Assembly (NCBI GenBank): GCA_009823395.1
Contig: CM020512.1
Coordinates: 10,170,405 to 10,234,404 of the forward strand
Direction of reading: 5' to 3'
Length of the DNA stretch: 64,000 nucleotides
DNA from: Thamnaconus septentrionalis
Lineage: Eukaryota > Chordata > Actinopteri > Tetraodontiformes > Monacanthidae
The notes beneath the pieces are model-generated. The model was given only the letters and a program-made list of their open reading frames with translations. It was not told where the DNA came from and did no database searches. Position numbers and translations under genes: made by a program. Below, in pieces: positions 38,965 through 49,996 of the stretch (position 1 is its first letter; each line of letters begins with the position of its first letter).

Positions 38965-39035
<71 letters not shown>
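38661..39035. repeat. (TG)n, (CA)n and (AGC)20 repeats
   Basis: (TG)17 at 38661-38694, (CA)16 at 38826-38858, and a perfect (AGC)20 run at 38967-39026 followed by AAC-interrupted AGC units. Confidence 0.95.
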
Positions 39036-39036
<1 letters not shown>

Positions 39037-42000
39037 ACTTCCTATATCCTTCATTCGAAGGCACTGGATGTCTTCTCGCTAATTTTCTTTTTCTTTTTTC
39101 GAGGAGGAGGAGAAAGCAGCAACAGCGATATTCTGCCGGCTCTCGTCCGAGGCCCCTCTTCAAACGGCACTGGCGTCTTGTTTTGACTGTTATTAGCCGA
39201 GCGAGAGCAAAATGAAAACCACATGTCCTGCCCGTGAAGGAGTTTCACCCCCCACCCATGAGAGCTCCAGAAAAACCTGCAGTTTCTCTTCTTCCCCCCC
39301 TTTTGGCGCGAATGCGCCAAGACGAAAAGCGGTGTCCTTGCGATTGTGCCGCCGCGGCTGCCAGTCGGAGGCCAGCAAGTTTGTTTTTTCGAGTGTCGCA
39401 ACTGGCAACCGGAGGGGCGGGGGAGCACGTCGGCGCTGCGAAGTCGTTTCCAGGCTGCAGCCAAGATTAACGATCCCCCGCAGAGCTCTGGAGCGCTAGC
39501 GGCTAGCGGGTTGATGGGCGTGAGGTGGCGGGGCTGCGGGAGCAGCAGCTGGCTAGCGGCTAACATGGGCTAGCTCACTCCAGTGTTTTTTACCCCTCCG
39601 GTTGATGTTTTTTTGATGTCACCCTTTTATTTTGGCGGGTCTCGCCCCGCTTCTGGAAGTGATTATGGTGTCAGACGGCCCAATCAGATAAGGCGGCTTG
39701 AGCGGCCGTCGAGGGGGTCGCATTCCAATCGGCTCTGGTTAGAGCCACTCTTCACACGGCTGCGCTGTGAGGCGGCTGTCACAGCTGCAGGAAGACATGC
39801 AGGAGGAAGAGGAGGAGGTGGAAGAGGATGATGATGATGATGATGATGAAGAGTACGAGGAGAAGATGGAGAAAGAGGTGGAGGGTTGCGCTAACCTGCT
39901 GCTAGCGTCTTCTGCTCTGACAAACTTCAACTTCAGCCACTTTTCCCTCTCTGGATTTTGGAAATTCTTGCTTTTATTTTTTTATTTTTTCCCCCCGTGC
40001 AGCTGCTGTTTTTTTTTTGCAAAATCCTCTTCCCGCCGCGCCGCTGCCAAAGCGAAGCCGACTGCAGCCCGGTGCCAGGCTAAGCTTGAACACATGGCAG
40101 CGACGGAGCCCACAGATTTTCATGCGTATGTTGTCCCGCTTCGCCGTATTCTGGCGCTTCTCTCCGGGCTCCGAGTCACGGTGCCGTCTTTTTTTTTTTT
40201 TCCCCTCCACATGTTGCCGACTGGAAAGGAGCAAAAAAGGAGCCAGAAGAGGGTTTTGTGTCCCGACACGGATGTTCGGATACGGATTCACGCCTGGTTT
40301 TTCCGTTCAAAAACCTGCAACCTCAGTTGACCCCCAGCCTGCACAGTCTCTGATGCATTGCTGCGTCTTTGTTTCTCTTATGAAAAAAAAAATCACTCAA
40401 TACTCAAAAAGCTTTCTTAATTAAAAATGCGCGTGAAAAGCTAGCTTTCCGGCTAACGTTATTATTTGCAACTCCTAAGTTGCGCTTTTAGTTTTGGCTC
40501 ATTTTGTTGCTTTGTTTAACCCACGAACAGCGAGACTGCTGCTGAAGTGAAGGAGGCGGAGCCGAGTGAGATCAACAGGTTTTTGTCCTCCAAGAGAAGC
40601 TGCTGCTCTTCTTCTTCTTCTTCCTCTCCTCTAATAAAGTGCTCAAGCTAAAGCTAGCTCCTCTCTGGCTGAGGTGCGTTCGCTACCCACGTGTTGCGCC
40701 GCCCGTCACTCAGTCACTCACAATGACGCGGCGAAAAAAAAAAAAAAGGCATTACGGCGGCGCAGAATGTGAGCGGCATATCAACGGGCGTCCAGACATC
40801 TGCTGCTGCTGGCGGCGGCGCTCCACTCCACAGGCTCCTTTAGGGAAATGAATGGGCAGCGATATCCTGAGAGGGACCCGAGCAGCCAGATTAACAGATT
40901 TTATCAGCGTAAATGGAACTTGCTTTGGCTTCTCTTCCCTCTCTCTCTCTCTCTTTCTCACTCTCTCTCTCTCTTTTTGTTTTTTTCTGGCTCGCCACAA
41001 ACACACAGTCACGCAGACGATCAATTAGTATGCGACACACGGGCGCAGAGTGTTTCCTCCCCCCCCCCTTTTTTTCGCAGAGTCTGGCCGCTCCGGGGGA
41101 GACCTTTCTGGGGCAGATGTTTCTGGCTTTGGTGCCTGGAACCGTTTTCTTTTTCTTTTTTTCTTTTCGAGGGAAATTTCTTTTCTTCATGCAGTTAAAC
41201 AAGAAGCCAAAGATGTCAGAGCGTTCCGAACACACGTTCCCCGTGCTCCCCGGCCTTCTTGCTCTACCAATTTCTGCCCACGTTCAGGAGTTTTCTGGGC
41301 TTCCTGTCGAAGGTGAAGATTCCGAATCGATATTTGCAAAGAAATTTCATCCCGACCCGACTGCTCGTCCTTGCTGAGCTTAATGCTGACTGTCGTCTTT
41401 TGCGGGGACTCACTCCGGTCTCGTGTTTCTCGGTTGGGAGGAAATAATAATCCTGGAAAACCGGACGACTCAAACGTTCCGATTGGTCCGTTCATTCTGG
41501 AAGCCTGCGTCCCAGCCAATGGTGACGTGTCGTAATACATCTGTGTTTCTTCTGCAGTCACAGACATTAAGGAGTTATGGCATCATGGTAGCCATCTAGC
41601 TAGTGCTAGCGCTAGCTGTTGTCCAGGTTGCGCCGCTAGCTGGTAACTTCACGTCCGTCACAGTTCTGCTATTTATCGAAAAAAAAATCACTTGACCACC
41701 AGTCACATGACTCAGGCACTGTCCCATTTTCTATGGCTGGATATTTTCACTGTGCACCCCTTGCAGCTTTGTGCCGAGTCACAAGGGGGCGACATATCGG
41801 GGTGAAAATTGAGAAACTGAGACTGTTTTGTTCCTCGGCTGAGGTGCTAAAAAACTTCACACGGAGCGAAAAATTAGCTTTTTTCCCACGGAGCTGAGCG
41901 CTGTCCTCTCGGGAGAGAGAGGCGGCGCCGCTGTGCACCTCCTCCCTCTTTTCAGCGTCTCATCTCAACACTTCCCCAGCTTTCGGATGTGGAAAACGGG

Positions 42001-42321
42001 AAAACAAACAAGCCGACCACGTTGAGGCGGCGACGGGGAGAAAATGAAACAAACGGCTCCTGGAAGTGGAACCGCGAGACGCTCCGACTGAACGGCTTCC
42101 AAATCAGCCGTTTGATTGGAGCTCCTCGCTCCTCGGCGCCATCTACAGATATATGTTTGCAGAAATGGAACGTGGATTCCCTTTGCGGTGCGCCAGGCGG
42201 CCCTGGCAGATACAAAGGCTTGTTTTCAGGTCGCTTTCTTGGTTCTTGCGAGGAGAAATGCGCGCTAGATTCGGGAGAAAGCAGCTTCTAAAGGGAAATG
42301 ACGAGGCCGGAGGGACGTTGA

Positions 42322-42333
42322 CCACTAGGGGGC
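42322..42333 (+). promoter_or_regulatory. CTCF-like core motif
   Basis: CCACTAGGGGGC matches the CTCF core CCASYAGRKGGC at all 12 positions. Motif only. Confidence 0.4.
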
Positions 42334-43240
42334 TTGTCCGCGGTCTGATCCAGTGATGACGAGCCGCCTTGACGAGCTCTTGCACCGTAACCTGACGAGT
42401 TGTATTCTGCAGCTGCGCCTCAGGAAAGCAGCAGTTTTCTTTGACGCTGCTCTTGCAAAGGTCTCTTGGCTGAACTCGGGCTCGCCGTTGTGCAAACTGA
42501 TGAGTCATGCTTTTGGCTTTGTGCAGCCGCTGGAGCGACCCAGTAGGTGACGCTGGTCCCATTACATAGTTTTTAACCCTGTAGCCGCCTCCCGCTGCAC
42601 TCGTAACGAGGCAGATTGCACCGTGTGATATATTCCTCCCGTGATTGTTTTTGCCTTTTTACGTCGTGCTCTCTGCGAAAGCGCACAAATCAGCCAAAAA
42701 AAAAAAAAAAAAAAGTCGCAAGTGGAGGAAAGTGGCTAATGGTGTAAATAAATCCACACAATGTGTTTTTGGTTTTTTCTTTTTTTTTTTTGTTGGCAGA
42801 AATCGAGTTGTGCAAGTGTTGCGATTCCGTCCGAGTCCCCAGTCTAAATGTGATTGGCCGCGCGCACACAGAGCTCCCAGGGGATGACATCACTGTCGGC
42901 TCTCTGAATGCGATGCGCTTTGTGTTCACCCATTAGTGTGTTTTAGCTCCATGTCTCGTCCTGAAGGACTCGCTGCCTTCTCCCAGCGTCTTCGTTCGGT
43001 TCGTCAGTTTTCCATCCAGTGCAAATGAAATGCTGAAAATTAATGAAAATAATGAAACTCTAAAGACTTTCTGCCAGAGAGCAAATCTGGCAGCTAGTCC
43101 CCAGATATTGTCTGTGTGTGTGTGTGTGTCTGTGTGTGTGTTGAGGGAAGTGTGAGTCACGGGGTGGAGCGGCGCAGCGTCAGACCTCCTGCATGCAACC
43201 CAAAATCTTTCGCAACCTCAGGAGAAAGTTTTGTCCTGTG

Positions 43241-43282
43241 CACGTGCGAGCGAGCGTGCACGTGCGCGTGCTCGTGCACGTA
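43241..43282. promoter_or_regulatory. CACGTG E-box cluster in alternating purine-pyrimidine DNA
   Basis: Two CACGTG boxes (43241-43246, 43259-43264) and a third GTGCACGTA variant near 43274-43282 lie within GC-rich, partly alternating purine-pyrimidine sequence. CACGTG is the core for USF/MYC/MAX and HIF-like bHLH factors. Confidence 0.3.
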
Positions 43283-43520
43283 CCTCAACGGCTTGTGACT
43301 CGACGACAAACCCTTCAAACTTTTCCCCGCCTGTGTTTTTTTTTTCCCGGCTCTTCCGGCAGAGAGAGAGAGAGAGACTTGGACTGACGTTCGCTCCTCT
43401 CCTCTCTCAGCCGTGCTCTCACGCCCTCTCTTGACCCTCGAGGACCCCCTCCTTCCCCCTTCCCCCCTCCCACCAGGGGTGTCCCTCCTCCTGCCTGAAG
43501 GAAAAATGCTTCAGCAGCAA

Positions 43521-43577
43521 CGGCGGCGGCGGCGGCGGCGGCGGCTCGCTGTATCTCGGCCCGACTCGGTGTTTACT

Positions 43578-43607
<30 letters not shown>
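43521..43607. repeat. (CGG)n followed by (CAG)10
   Basis: A CGG/GGC run at about 43521-43545, then (CAG)10 at 43578-43607. Confidence 0.9.
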
Positions 43608-43608
<1 letters not shown>

Positions 43609-44144
43609 TCTCTGGCAGCGGCGCTGATACGTTTACATTTTTATCTTGTTAGCCGAGCCGGCGCCACCTTCCTGTTCTCCTGTGTCAATACGGCCAAAAG
43701 GCTCGGATTTCAGGCCCCGTATTGGAATCTTTTACACCTTCTCAACGATTTCTGACTCCGTGACTTCCTCCTCCCCCCCCCGTTTCCTCCCCGCCCTTCT
43801 TAGTATGATTGACCGCTCCAGGTTACGAGTTAACGTTCATCACTTTGGACGGCAGCCGGACGCTGCCGATTATTTACGAAGCTCCGCCGTCCTGAGAAAA
43901 CATTGAAACTCAGCTTTTTGGGGGGGGGGTTGACGTGAGCGGCGATGGGAGTCGTTGATTGGAATTCCTGCGGGTGGCGCAACCCGGCGAACTCCAGGGG
44001 TTTCGACCCGTCAGTCAAACTCACGCCGACGTCTGCAGCCTTTCAGTGGGTCTGAACAGGTTCGCCGCCAATTCTCCCCGCCCGCCTCCGGAATCCCGAA
44101 GCCGGTCGTTTGCTCTCCGTCGCCGCACGCTGGTGCCGCCGTAC

Positions 44145-44175
44145 GGGTCAGACAGAGGTCAAAGGTCAGAGGTCA
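44145..44175 (+). promoter_or_regulatory. Nuclear-receptor half-site array (DR5 + DR1 + DR1)
   Basis: Four half-sites stand in the same orientation: GGGTCA (44145-44150), 5-bp gap, AGGTCA (44156-44161), 1 bp, AGGTCA (44163-44168), 1 bp, AGGTCA (44170-44175). DR5 is the classic RAR/RXR arrangement, and DR1 is bound by RXR, PPAR/RXR, HNF4 and COUP-TF. The motif order is certain; binding is inferred. Confidence 0.55.
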
Positions 44176-44280
44176 GGCTCAGCTGCTGGAGGGGCCCCCT
44201 CCTAGATTCTCTTCTTCTCAACCTCCTGAGCTGCTGTTTTTCCTGCCCGGGATCCTTTTACTCGGATCACCTGCCGGCCG

Positions 44281-44505
44281 CCGCCGCCGCCGCCGCCGCC
44301 GTTATCTGCGCAGCCAGTTATACTTTATTTCTTTTTTTTTTAATAATTTATTTCCATCTTATTGCACGAAACTAAGTGCTGGAGGTGCTGAGTGCGGTTG
44401 ACACTGCTGCGCGCAACAGAAGCACGGGGCCTGCGGCGGCGGCGGCGGCAGCGACGGTGCTGGAATGCCGTCGGTTCCTCGGAGCCGATAATCAAAACCA
44501 GATTC

Positions 44506-44543
<38 letters not shown>
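44281..44543. repeat. (GCC)n, (GGC)n and (CAG)12 repeats
   Basis: A GCC run near 44281-44302, a GGC run near 44433-44450 and a perfect (CAG)12 at 44508-44543. Confidence 0.9.
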
Positions 44544-44545
<2 letters not shown>

Positions 44546-44803
44546 GCTTTCTCGTCCAATCAGCACGCAGCCGGCGCAGCGCCTGGAGAGTTCACCCCCC
44601 TCCCTCTCTCTCTCTCCCTCTCTCTCCCTCTCTCTCTGTGTGAGGCTGTAACCTCGTGTCAAAAATGTAGATCCAGATTTGATTAGCAATTGAATCAGAG
44701 GGGAGTTTCCCTCCCCCTCCTCCCCCCGAGGGGAGAGAAATTACACTCAAGAACCCAGTTTGATGAGATTTTGTCTGAAAGATTTCAAAATACAGAGCGA
44801 GAC

Positions 44804-44839
44804 GGGCGGGCGGGTGGGCGGGCGGAGGGGGGTGGGGGG
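44804..44839 (+). other. G-quadruplex-forming motif
   Basis: Four GGG runs with single-base loops (GGGCGGGCGGGTGGG) are followed by further G runs to 44839. This pattern favours a stable parallel quadruplex. Confidence 0.7.
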
Positions 44840-45140
44840 CAGTGGCAGAGCAGCGGAGGGGTCCGCCTGTTGTTGATTTAGCGTGGATGTGGAGAAAAAG
44901 AAGAGGCTCGTCCGTCCGTTTGAGGGGGGGAAAAAAAAAAAAAAAGCGGGCGTCAGGACGGACGGCGTGAGTGACAGCGACTGGAAACACTTGGGAAACC
45001 AGAGAAAATCACCGTTTGTTTTTTTTCTGCTCCAAAGCAGAGAGACTGGGCGTTGAAACGTGTGATTGGACCGGCGGCGGCCGCCGGTGTGATGAGGAGA
45101 GGCGGTAAAAAGCGCCAGTGTGACGACGACCAATCTAATC

Positions 45141-45736
45141 CAGGGGTGTCAAACATGCGGCCCGCGGGCCGGATCCGGCCCGCAAACTGTTTTTTTTTCC
45201 AGCACGCGAGGTGATTTCGCAAAATATGAAAACGGCAATTTTTCAATGAAAGAAAGCGCAGTTCTTAATGTGTCCACTTGGTGTCGGAATATCGTTTTTG
45301 CTTCGCGAACAAACTCAACGCTGGCGCTGTGCAAATCGGCACAAGTGCATCCACTCACGTCTCCTATTGGCTACCCTGATTGCCCTAGAACGTCTCCTAT
45401 TGGCTACGCTCATTGCCCAACACAACGTCTCTGTCAAAACAGACAGCTGATGCAGAGCAGTGTTGCCATCTTGTCGCTATTCTCCCCATAGCGACTTTTT
45501 TGTTGTTGTAGTCAAAAGCAACTAACGACAATTCTAGCGACTTTTCCTGGCGTTATTACGTTGCGATCAATTATGCAAATTAGATGATAACGTCAATAGC
45601 GAAAAAAAGAAAACAAATGGAAGTTGTTGTTATTTTTACGTTATTATTATCATACCATGATCTTACCGGTCCGGGCCGCTTCGGAATAGATTTTCCTCTA
45701 TGTGGCCCGTGAACTAAAATGAGTTTGACACTCCTG
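45141..45736. mobile_element. Complete non-autonomous hAT transposon (596-bp MITE)
   Basis: The left end CAGGGGTGTCAAAC and the right end GTTTGACACTCCTG are inverted repeats with one mismatch over 14 bp. Subterminal GGCCCGCGGGCC and GTGGCCCGTGAAC segments are typical of hAT elements found in teleosts. The element is flanked by perfect 8-bp target-site duplications ATCTAATC (45133-45140 and 45737-45744), the hAT hallmark. No transposase ORF is present, so it must have been mobilised in trans. Inside is a 33-bp tandem duplication (45357-45389 and 45390-45420, few differences). The intact duplications suggest a fairly recent insertion. Confidence 0.9.
45357..45420. repeat. 33-bp tandem duplication inside the hAT MITE
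   Basis: Two copies of a unit starting acgtctcctattggct lie head to tail at 45357-45389 and 45390-45420, differing at only a few positions. This is a local duplication within the transposon. Confidence 0.85.
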
Positions 45737-46751
45737 ATCTAATCAGAAGTCAACAAACACTGGATGAGACAGAAAGAGAGAGAGAAAGAGTAAGAGTCTC
45801 CTCGATGCAGTTCGCAGGTTTTTATTTATGTAATAACTGCTGTATAACCACGTTTTGCATTGTTAACAGACTTTTTTTTTTTTTTTGCCTTTGTGCTAAT
45901 TTGGAGCTTGTGATGCAGTTTTGCCTCCAGTGTGGGGGAGGAATAATAAAAAAAAAAAAATCGAAGGTCAACATGCGGCGAGCGTCGCCTCTGTGATTAC
46001 GCTGGAGTGCTCCTCCGAGAGCTCTGTCTAAATAAAAGTGCCGGCGCTAATGAAGCAAACGTGTCGGTGCTGCCGAGGAATCTAATCAGGACGTCACGGC
46101 GCTAAGCGTCTCAGGTTCCGAGAGGTCTGAGAGTCTTCGGGCCTCGGCGGCGCCCGCTGTGTGAAGTTAACACTGAGGCGGCCGCTAGAAGATGTTTTTT
46201 TGGGGCTAAAAGCACCTGCATCCTTAATATCACCATTTTTTCCCTCTCACTGAAAAAAGCAGTTATGTCATTGTTTGGAAAAACGTTGACGCGCTGATTT
46301 TTTTTTGCTGATTTTCACATCTTTGCCGCTAGAATTTCATGATTGTTATTATTATTTTTTCAGCTATGCAGTCCGACTTCAGTCGGGACACGAGCGCAGG
46401 GCGAGCAAGCTGATTGGGCGGAGCGAATAGACTTGTCAGGATGTGTGTCATGTGACGAGGAAGAGGATGAGGAAGAGTGCGAGGGGGTTCAACGCAGCGG
46501 AAGCGAGATCCAAACGGCCGCCTGCACTTTGATAAGCACTTTCATTTATATTAAACATGCAAATGTAGCCTTTAGCAAACGCAGAGTTGATATGCACGGA
46601 GGAGGAAACGTCCACGTTGGCGTGCGTGTGTGTGTGTGTGCGGCTTTATCAGGGTCCTCAGTTCATTAGCCTGGTGTAATTGTGTTAGCGGTGATGCTGG
46701 CTGTGGCAGGAAGGAAAATATCTGCGTAAAGGTCACATCAGAGGAGGGATG

Positions 46752-46752
<1 letters not shown>

Positions 46753-46793
<41 letters not shown>
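46753..46793. repeat. (CA)20 microsatellite
   Basis: A perfect dinucleotide run. Shorter GT runs follow at about 46868-46914 and 46991-47019. Confidence 0.95.
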
Positions 46794-46796
<3 letters not shown>

Positions 46797-46988
46797 CTCC
46801 GTCTCAGATGTTTCGACTGTGAGTGTGTGTTGGGACGCCTTAAGGTATGCATATGTCTTTATTTATGCGTGTGTGTGTGTGTGTGTGAGTGAGTGTGTGT
46901 GAGTGAGTGTCAGTGTTTAATCCACTGTGATGTTCCTCCTCCTTAAGCCCATCTGAAACGTAGGCAGCAGAAACAGCCGTTATCTTAC

Positions 46989-47020
<32 letters not shown>

Positions 47021-48020
47021 ACGTACGTGCCTAGATTTACCCAGAACGGTATCTTATAAAAGAGATGAATAATGCCGTCAAAGTGAGACTCCTGCCAGCG
47101 CGGAAGCAACCCGGCAGTTAACGCCTCGCGCCGCCGCTGACGGCAGAATTAGAGCCATAAATAGCAACGTAAACAGCAGCTTTACCGCACGTGAAAAAAA
47201 AGAAAGAAAGAAAATCAGACGCTTAAGCCGGCCCGGTAAATAACCTCGTCAGGACCCGACGTGAGTCTCGACCCAGTTTTTGACAACTTGGGCGAACAGA
47301 GAAAGGACGAGACTGCAAACGGCGTTTAGCTAATGCTGCTGTGACAGCGGCAACTTTGCTCAACTTTTTCTACGGTTTTGGACTCATTGCGTAATGCTAG
47401 CGTGCTAGCAGCGCTTACTGGCTAATGCTAGCTAGCATGCTGACGCCTACTTGTGTCTGTGATGCATTTTTTTGAAGATTCTTAGATGATGACTAACTCC
47501 TGATTTAATTGATCAATGAGGAATACTTAGCCCTCTGTTTAGGATCAGGCTACGTCCTGCTTTCTTATGCTGTATGTGTATGCTGAACTTTCAGCCCTTC
47601 CCCCCTCCCAAAGTGCAGCACATCATTTAATGATGAGCTTCTCACTGCAATATTGTGTCAGTAAAGACAGAACCTCATTTTACTCAGTGCCAAAAAAAAA
47701 TACAGCAACCAGGAAAACTTTGGCTTCCGAATGATTTTTTTTACCAACCAGCACAACCTCAAAATGGAGGTGAGTGACCTGGTGAAGTAGAAAATGACTG
47801 AACATTATGGCAAAGTTTGAGTCTCTGCCCGGCAGCAATGTCTAACTTCTCCTCACGACCCGAAAGCTTTCTTCGTAAATTCCCACTTTTCACGATTAAA
47901 ACAAGTTTTTCGAAGCGCTCCGGTTAAAGTATGCGTTGCGTAAACATTTCTGCCGCTCAGGTTATGAATCGAGGGCGTCCGGCTGCGGATGCTCGTGGGG
48001 GCTCGGAGGTCAGCTGACGC

Positions 48021-48040
48021 ACAGCAGCTGCAGCTGCTGT
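48021..48040. promoter_or_regulatory. 20-bp palindrome with tandem CAGCTG E-boxes
   Basis: ACAGCAGCTGCAGCTGCTGT is a perfect palindrome containing two abutting CAGCTG E-boxes (48025-48030 and 48031-48036), the preferred core of several bHLH factors. Confidence 0.45.
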
Positions 48041-48941
48041 CATAATATTTATTTTTTCTATCTGCTCCAGCTATAGCATCAACGCCAACACACTTGCAGC
48101 GCCGGGGTTTGTATGTTGTGTCGGCGCTGTACACATGTGTGTTGGATTAGTGTAAACAAGGCTGCGCAGATGTCCGACCTCCGCTGCGGTTTGTTTACGT
48201 TGCCGTCTAACGGCCGGGCCGATAATTAAGGTCCAGGATCTGATCCGCTCCGATCTGATCTGCTGTGCAACCAGATTGGAACGCTTCCGTGTGGCGCCGC
48301 AGGACACGTCAGCCGTGCATTTACGCGGCTGTCGATGTTTGGATTTGTGAGTCGGTGCACCGACCCAAATCACTGCCGTGGCGCGCTTGCAAAAATAACA
48401 AAAAACAAAACACAGTTTTCTGAATTTCGCTCAACACAAATACAATTAACGTCAACAACGATCACGACTGATGGGCTCAAGAAGTCAACGCTTCGTTGGT
48501 TGGCGTCAACAGAACTTCCTGATTCGTGGCAGTTGACGGGACCCGGTGGGATCTGATTGGATCCTGATCAAACGTGGTTCTGAAGAACCGCGAGACGTCA
48601 TCAGTTCTCAGATAACTGAGACCGGAAGTTTCAAATCTTCCCCCCTCCAGATTTGAAACCACAACATACACTCAGGTTCCCATCCGTCCCATCTCGCCGA
48701 TGTGCGGCAGCAACTCTCGTCTCTCCGCAGCGGTCGCACAAAACATGGCCAATGACATTTCTGTCCCCTCCCCTCCCCTTCGTCCGTCTCATTTCCTTAA
48801 ACTGCTAAAATTTCTCTCTTTGCGGTCTGGAGCCAATTTTTTCTTCCCCCGATTATCTACAGCAAATTCTCTGATAAAGAACTGAGTTTCAAGGCCCATT
48901 CAAGCACTTAAGGAGCCCTTCTTAATGGCTTTAGCTGCGGG

Positions 48942-48942
<1 letters not shown>

Positions 48943-48986
<44 letters not shown>
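48943..48986. repeat. (CA)22 microsatellite
   Basis: A perfect dinucleotide run. Confidence 0.95.
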
Positions 48987-48988
<2 letters not shown>

Positions 48989-49949
48989 GGTGCTGTTCCA
49001 CCGAGTTCAGCTCCCATCACTGAAACGATCCAGCTGTAGACTCAATCTTATCTTTCTTTAAATGATGTTTGGCAGCAGTCACAAAAATTCCTCCGTCTCA
49101 CTCTTCACTCTTCAATCCTCACTCCTCACTGCTCACTCCTTTTAGTCCGTCTCTCTCGGACGATGCAGCCTCGTTAGGAGGTTTTTCCTCGCCTGCTCTT
49201 TCCAGGATCCTCCTGTGAAAAAAGGCCGAGGGTGATTGCTCGAGCTTCTACAAAGTTTTTCCAAGTTTTCTCTGCAACCCCCAAAAGACTCGTTGAAAAT
49301 CGGACTGCGAGAGAGTGATTTTTTGGTTAACCTCCAAAAAAGAATGACAAAAACCTATCCCAGCTGTTTTTATTTTTCCTATCTTTGTTTGTTTGGCCTG
49401 GTTTTTTTTTTTGGCAAGCAGGTGGAATAACAGCTCTGACTCAACTCTAACCTTTATATCATGAGAGAATAACACAAGCGCGCGCACATGCACACGCTCG
49501 CGCACACACGGGGATAATTCGAAATACCTGCGGCAACACAAAGAGTCGGCGCCGCACTCATGACTTGAATGCACAGAAGTTGCTATTGACATTTCTGCAG
49601 ATAAAGGATCCAAACAGCACCATCGACTTTTTCAACAAGTCCGTCAAAATGTCAATTGTATTTTGTTGTTGCTCCCCGAGTTCACCACTGCCTTTTTTTT
49701 TTTTTTTTTTTTTTTTTTGTTTTTTTAGGTGCGCTCCCCCCCGTACGCTGCACAAAGACACAAAAAGCACAAAGCTATTTATGATATTGGAAATCAGCGC
49801 TGGGCCCTTTGTGTGAAAAACAGGATTGTGTTTTGTTTTTGTTTTTTTCTTTCCCTTTGTGTGTCAGTAACTGTCGGAGTAACCAGCAGGTTTCTGTCTG
49901 CTGCGAAACAACAGATTTAATGTTGGTGAAGGCAACAACTTGAAGAAAT

Positions 49950-49951
<2 letters not shown>

Positions 49952-49991
<40 letters not shown>
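49952..49991. repeat. (AT)20 microsatellite
   Basis: A perfect AT run, self-complementary and cruciform-prone. Confidence 0.95.

Positions 49992-49996
<5 letters not shown>

Larger units (their letters stand above)
31950..43500. other. Probable plxna1 upstream/first-intron DNA, gene-free
   Basis: A CATCCCTC-type repeat at about 32605-32650, short microsatellites, (GAT)n/GAG-rich DNA at 39785-39870 that mimics an acidic protein, and an AT-rich conserved-looking segment at 43015-43115 (aaattaatgaaaataatgaa). No exon could be supported on either strand. Confidence 0.4.

Noticed and set aside
39767..40330. ORF beginning with a strongly acidic Glu/Asp tract
   Set aside because: The acidic part is a GAG/GAT simple repeat and the rest lacks similarity or splice context.
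41886..41906. Half of a REST/NRSF element (GCGCTGTCC)
   Set aside because: The second half-site is absent.
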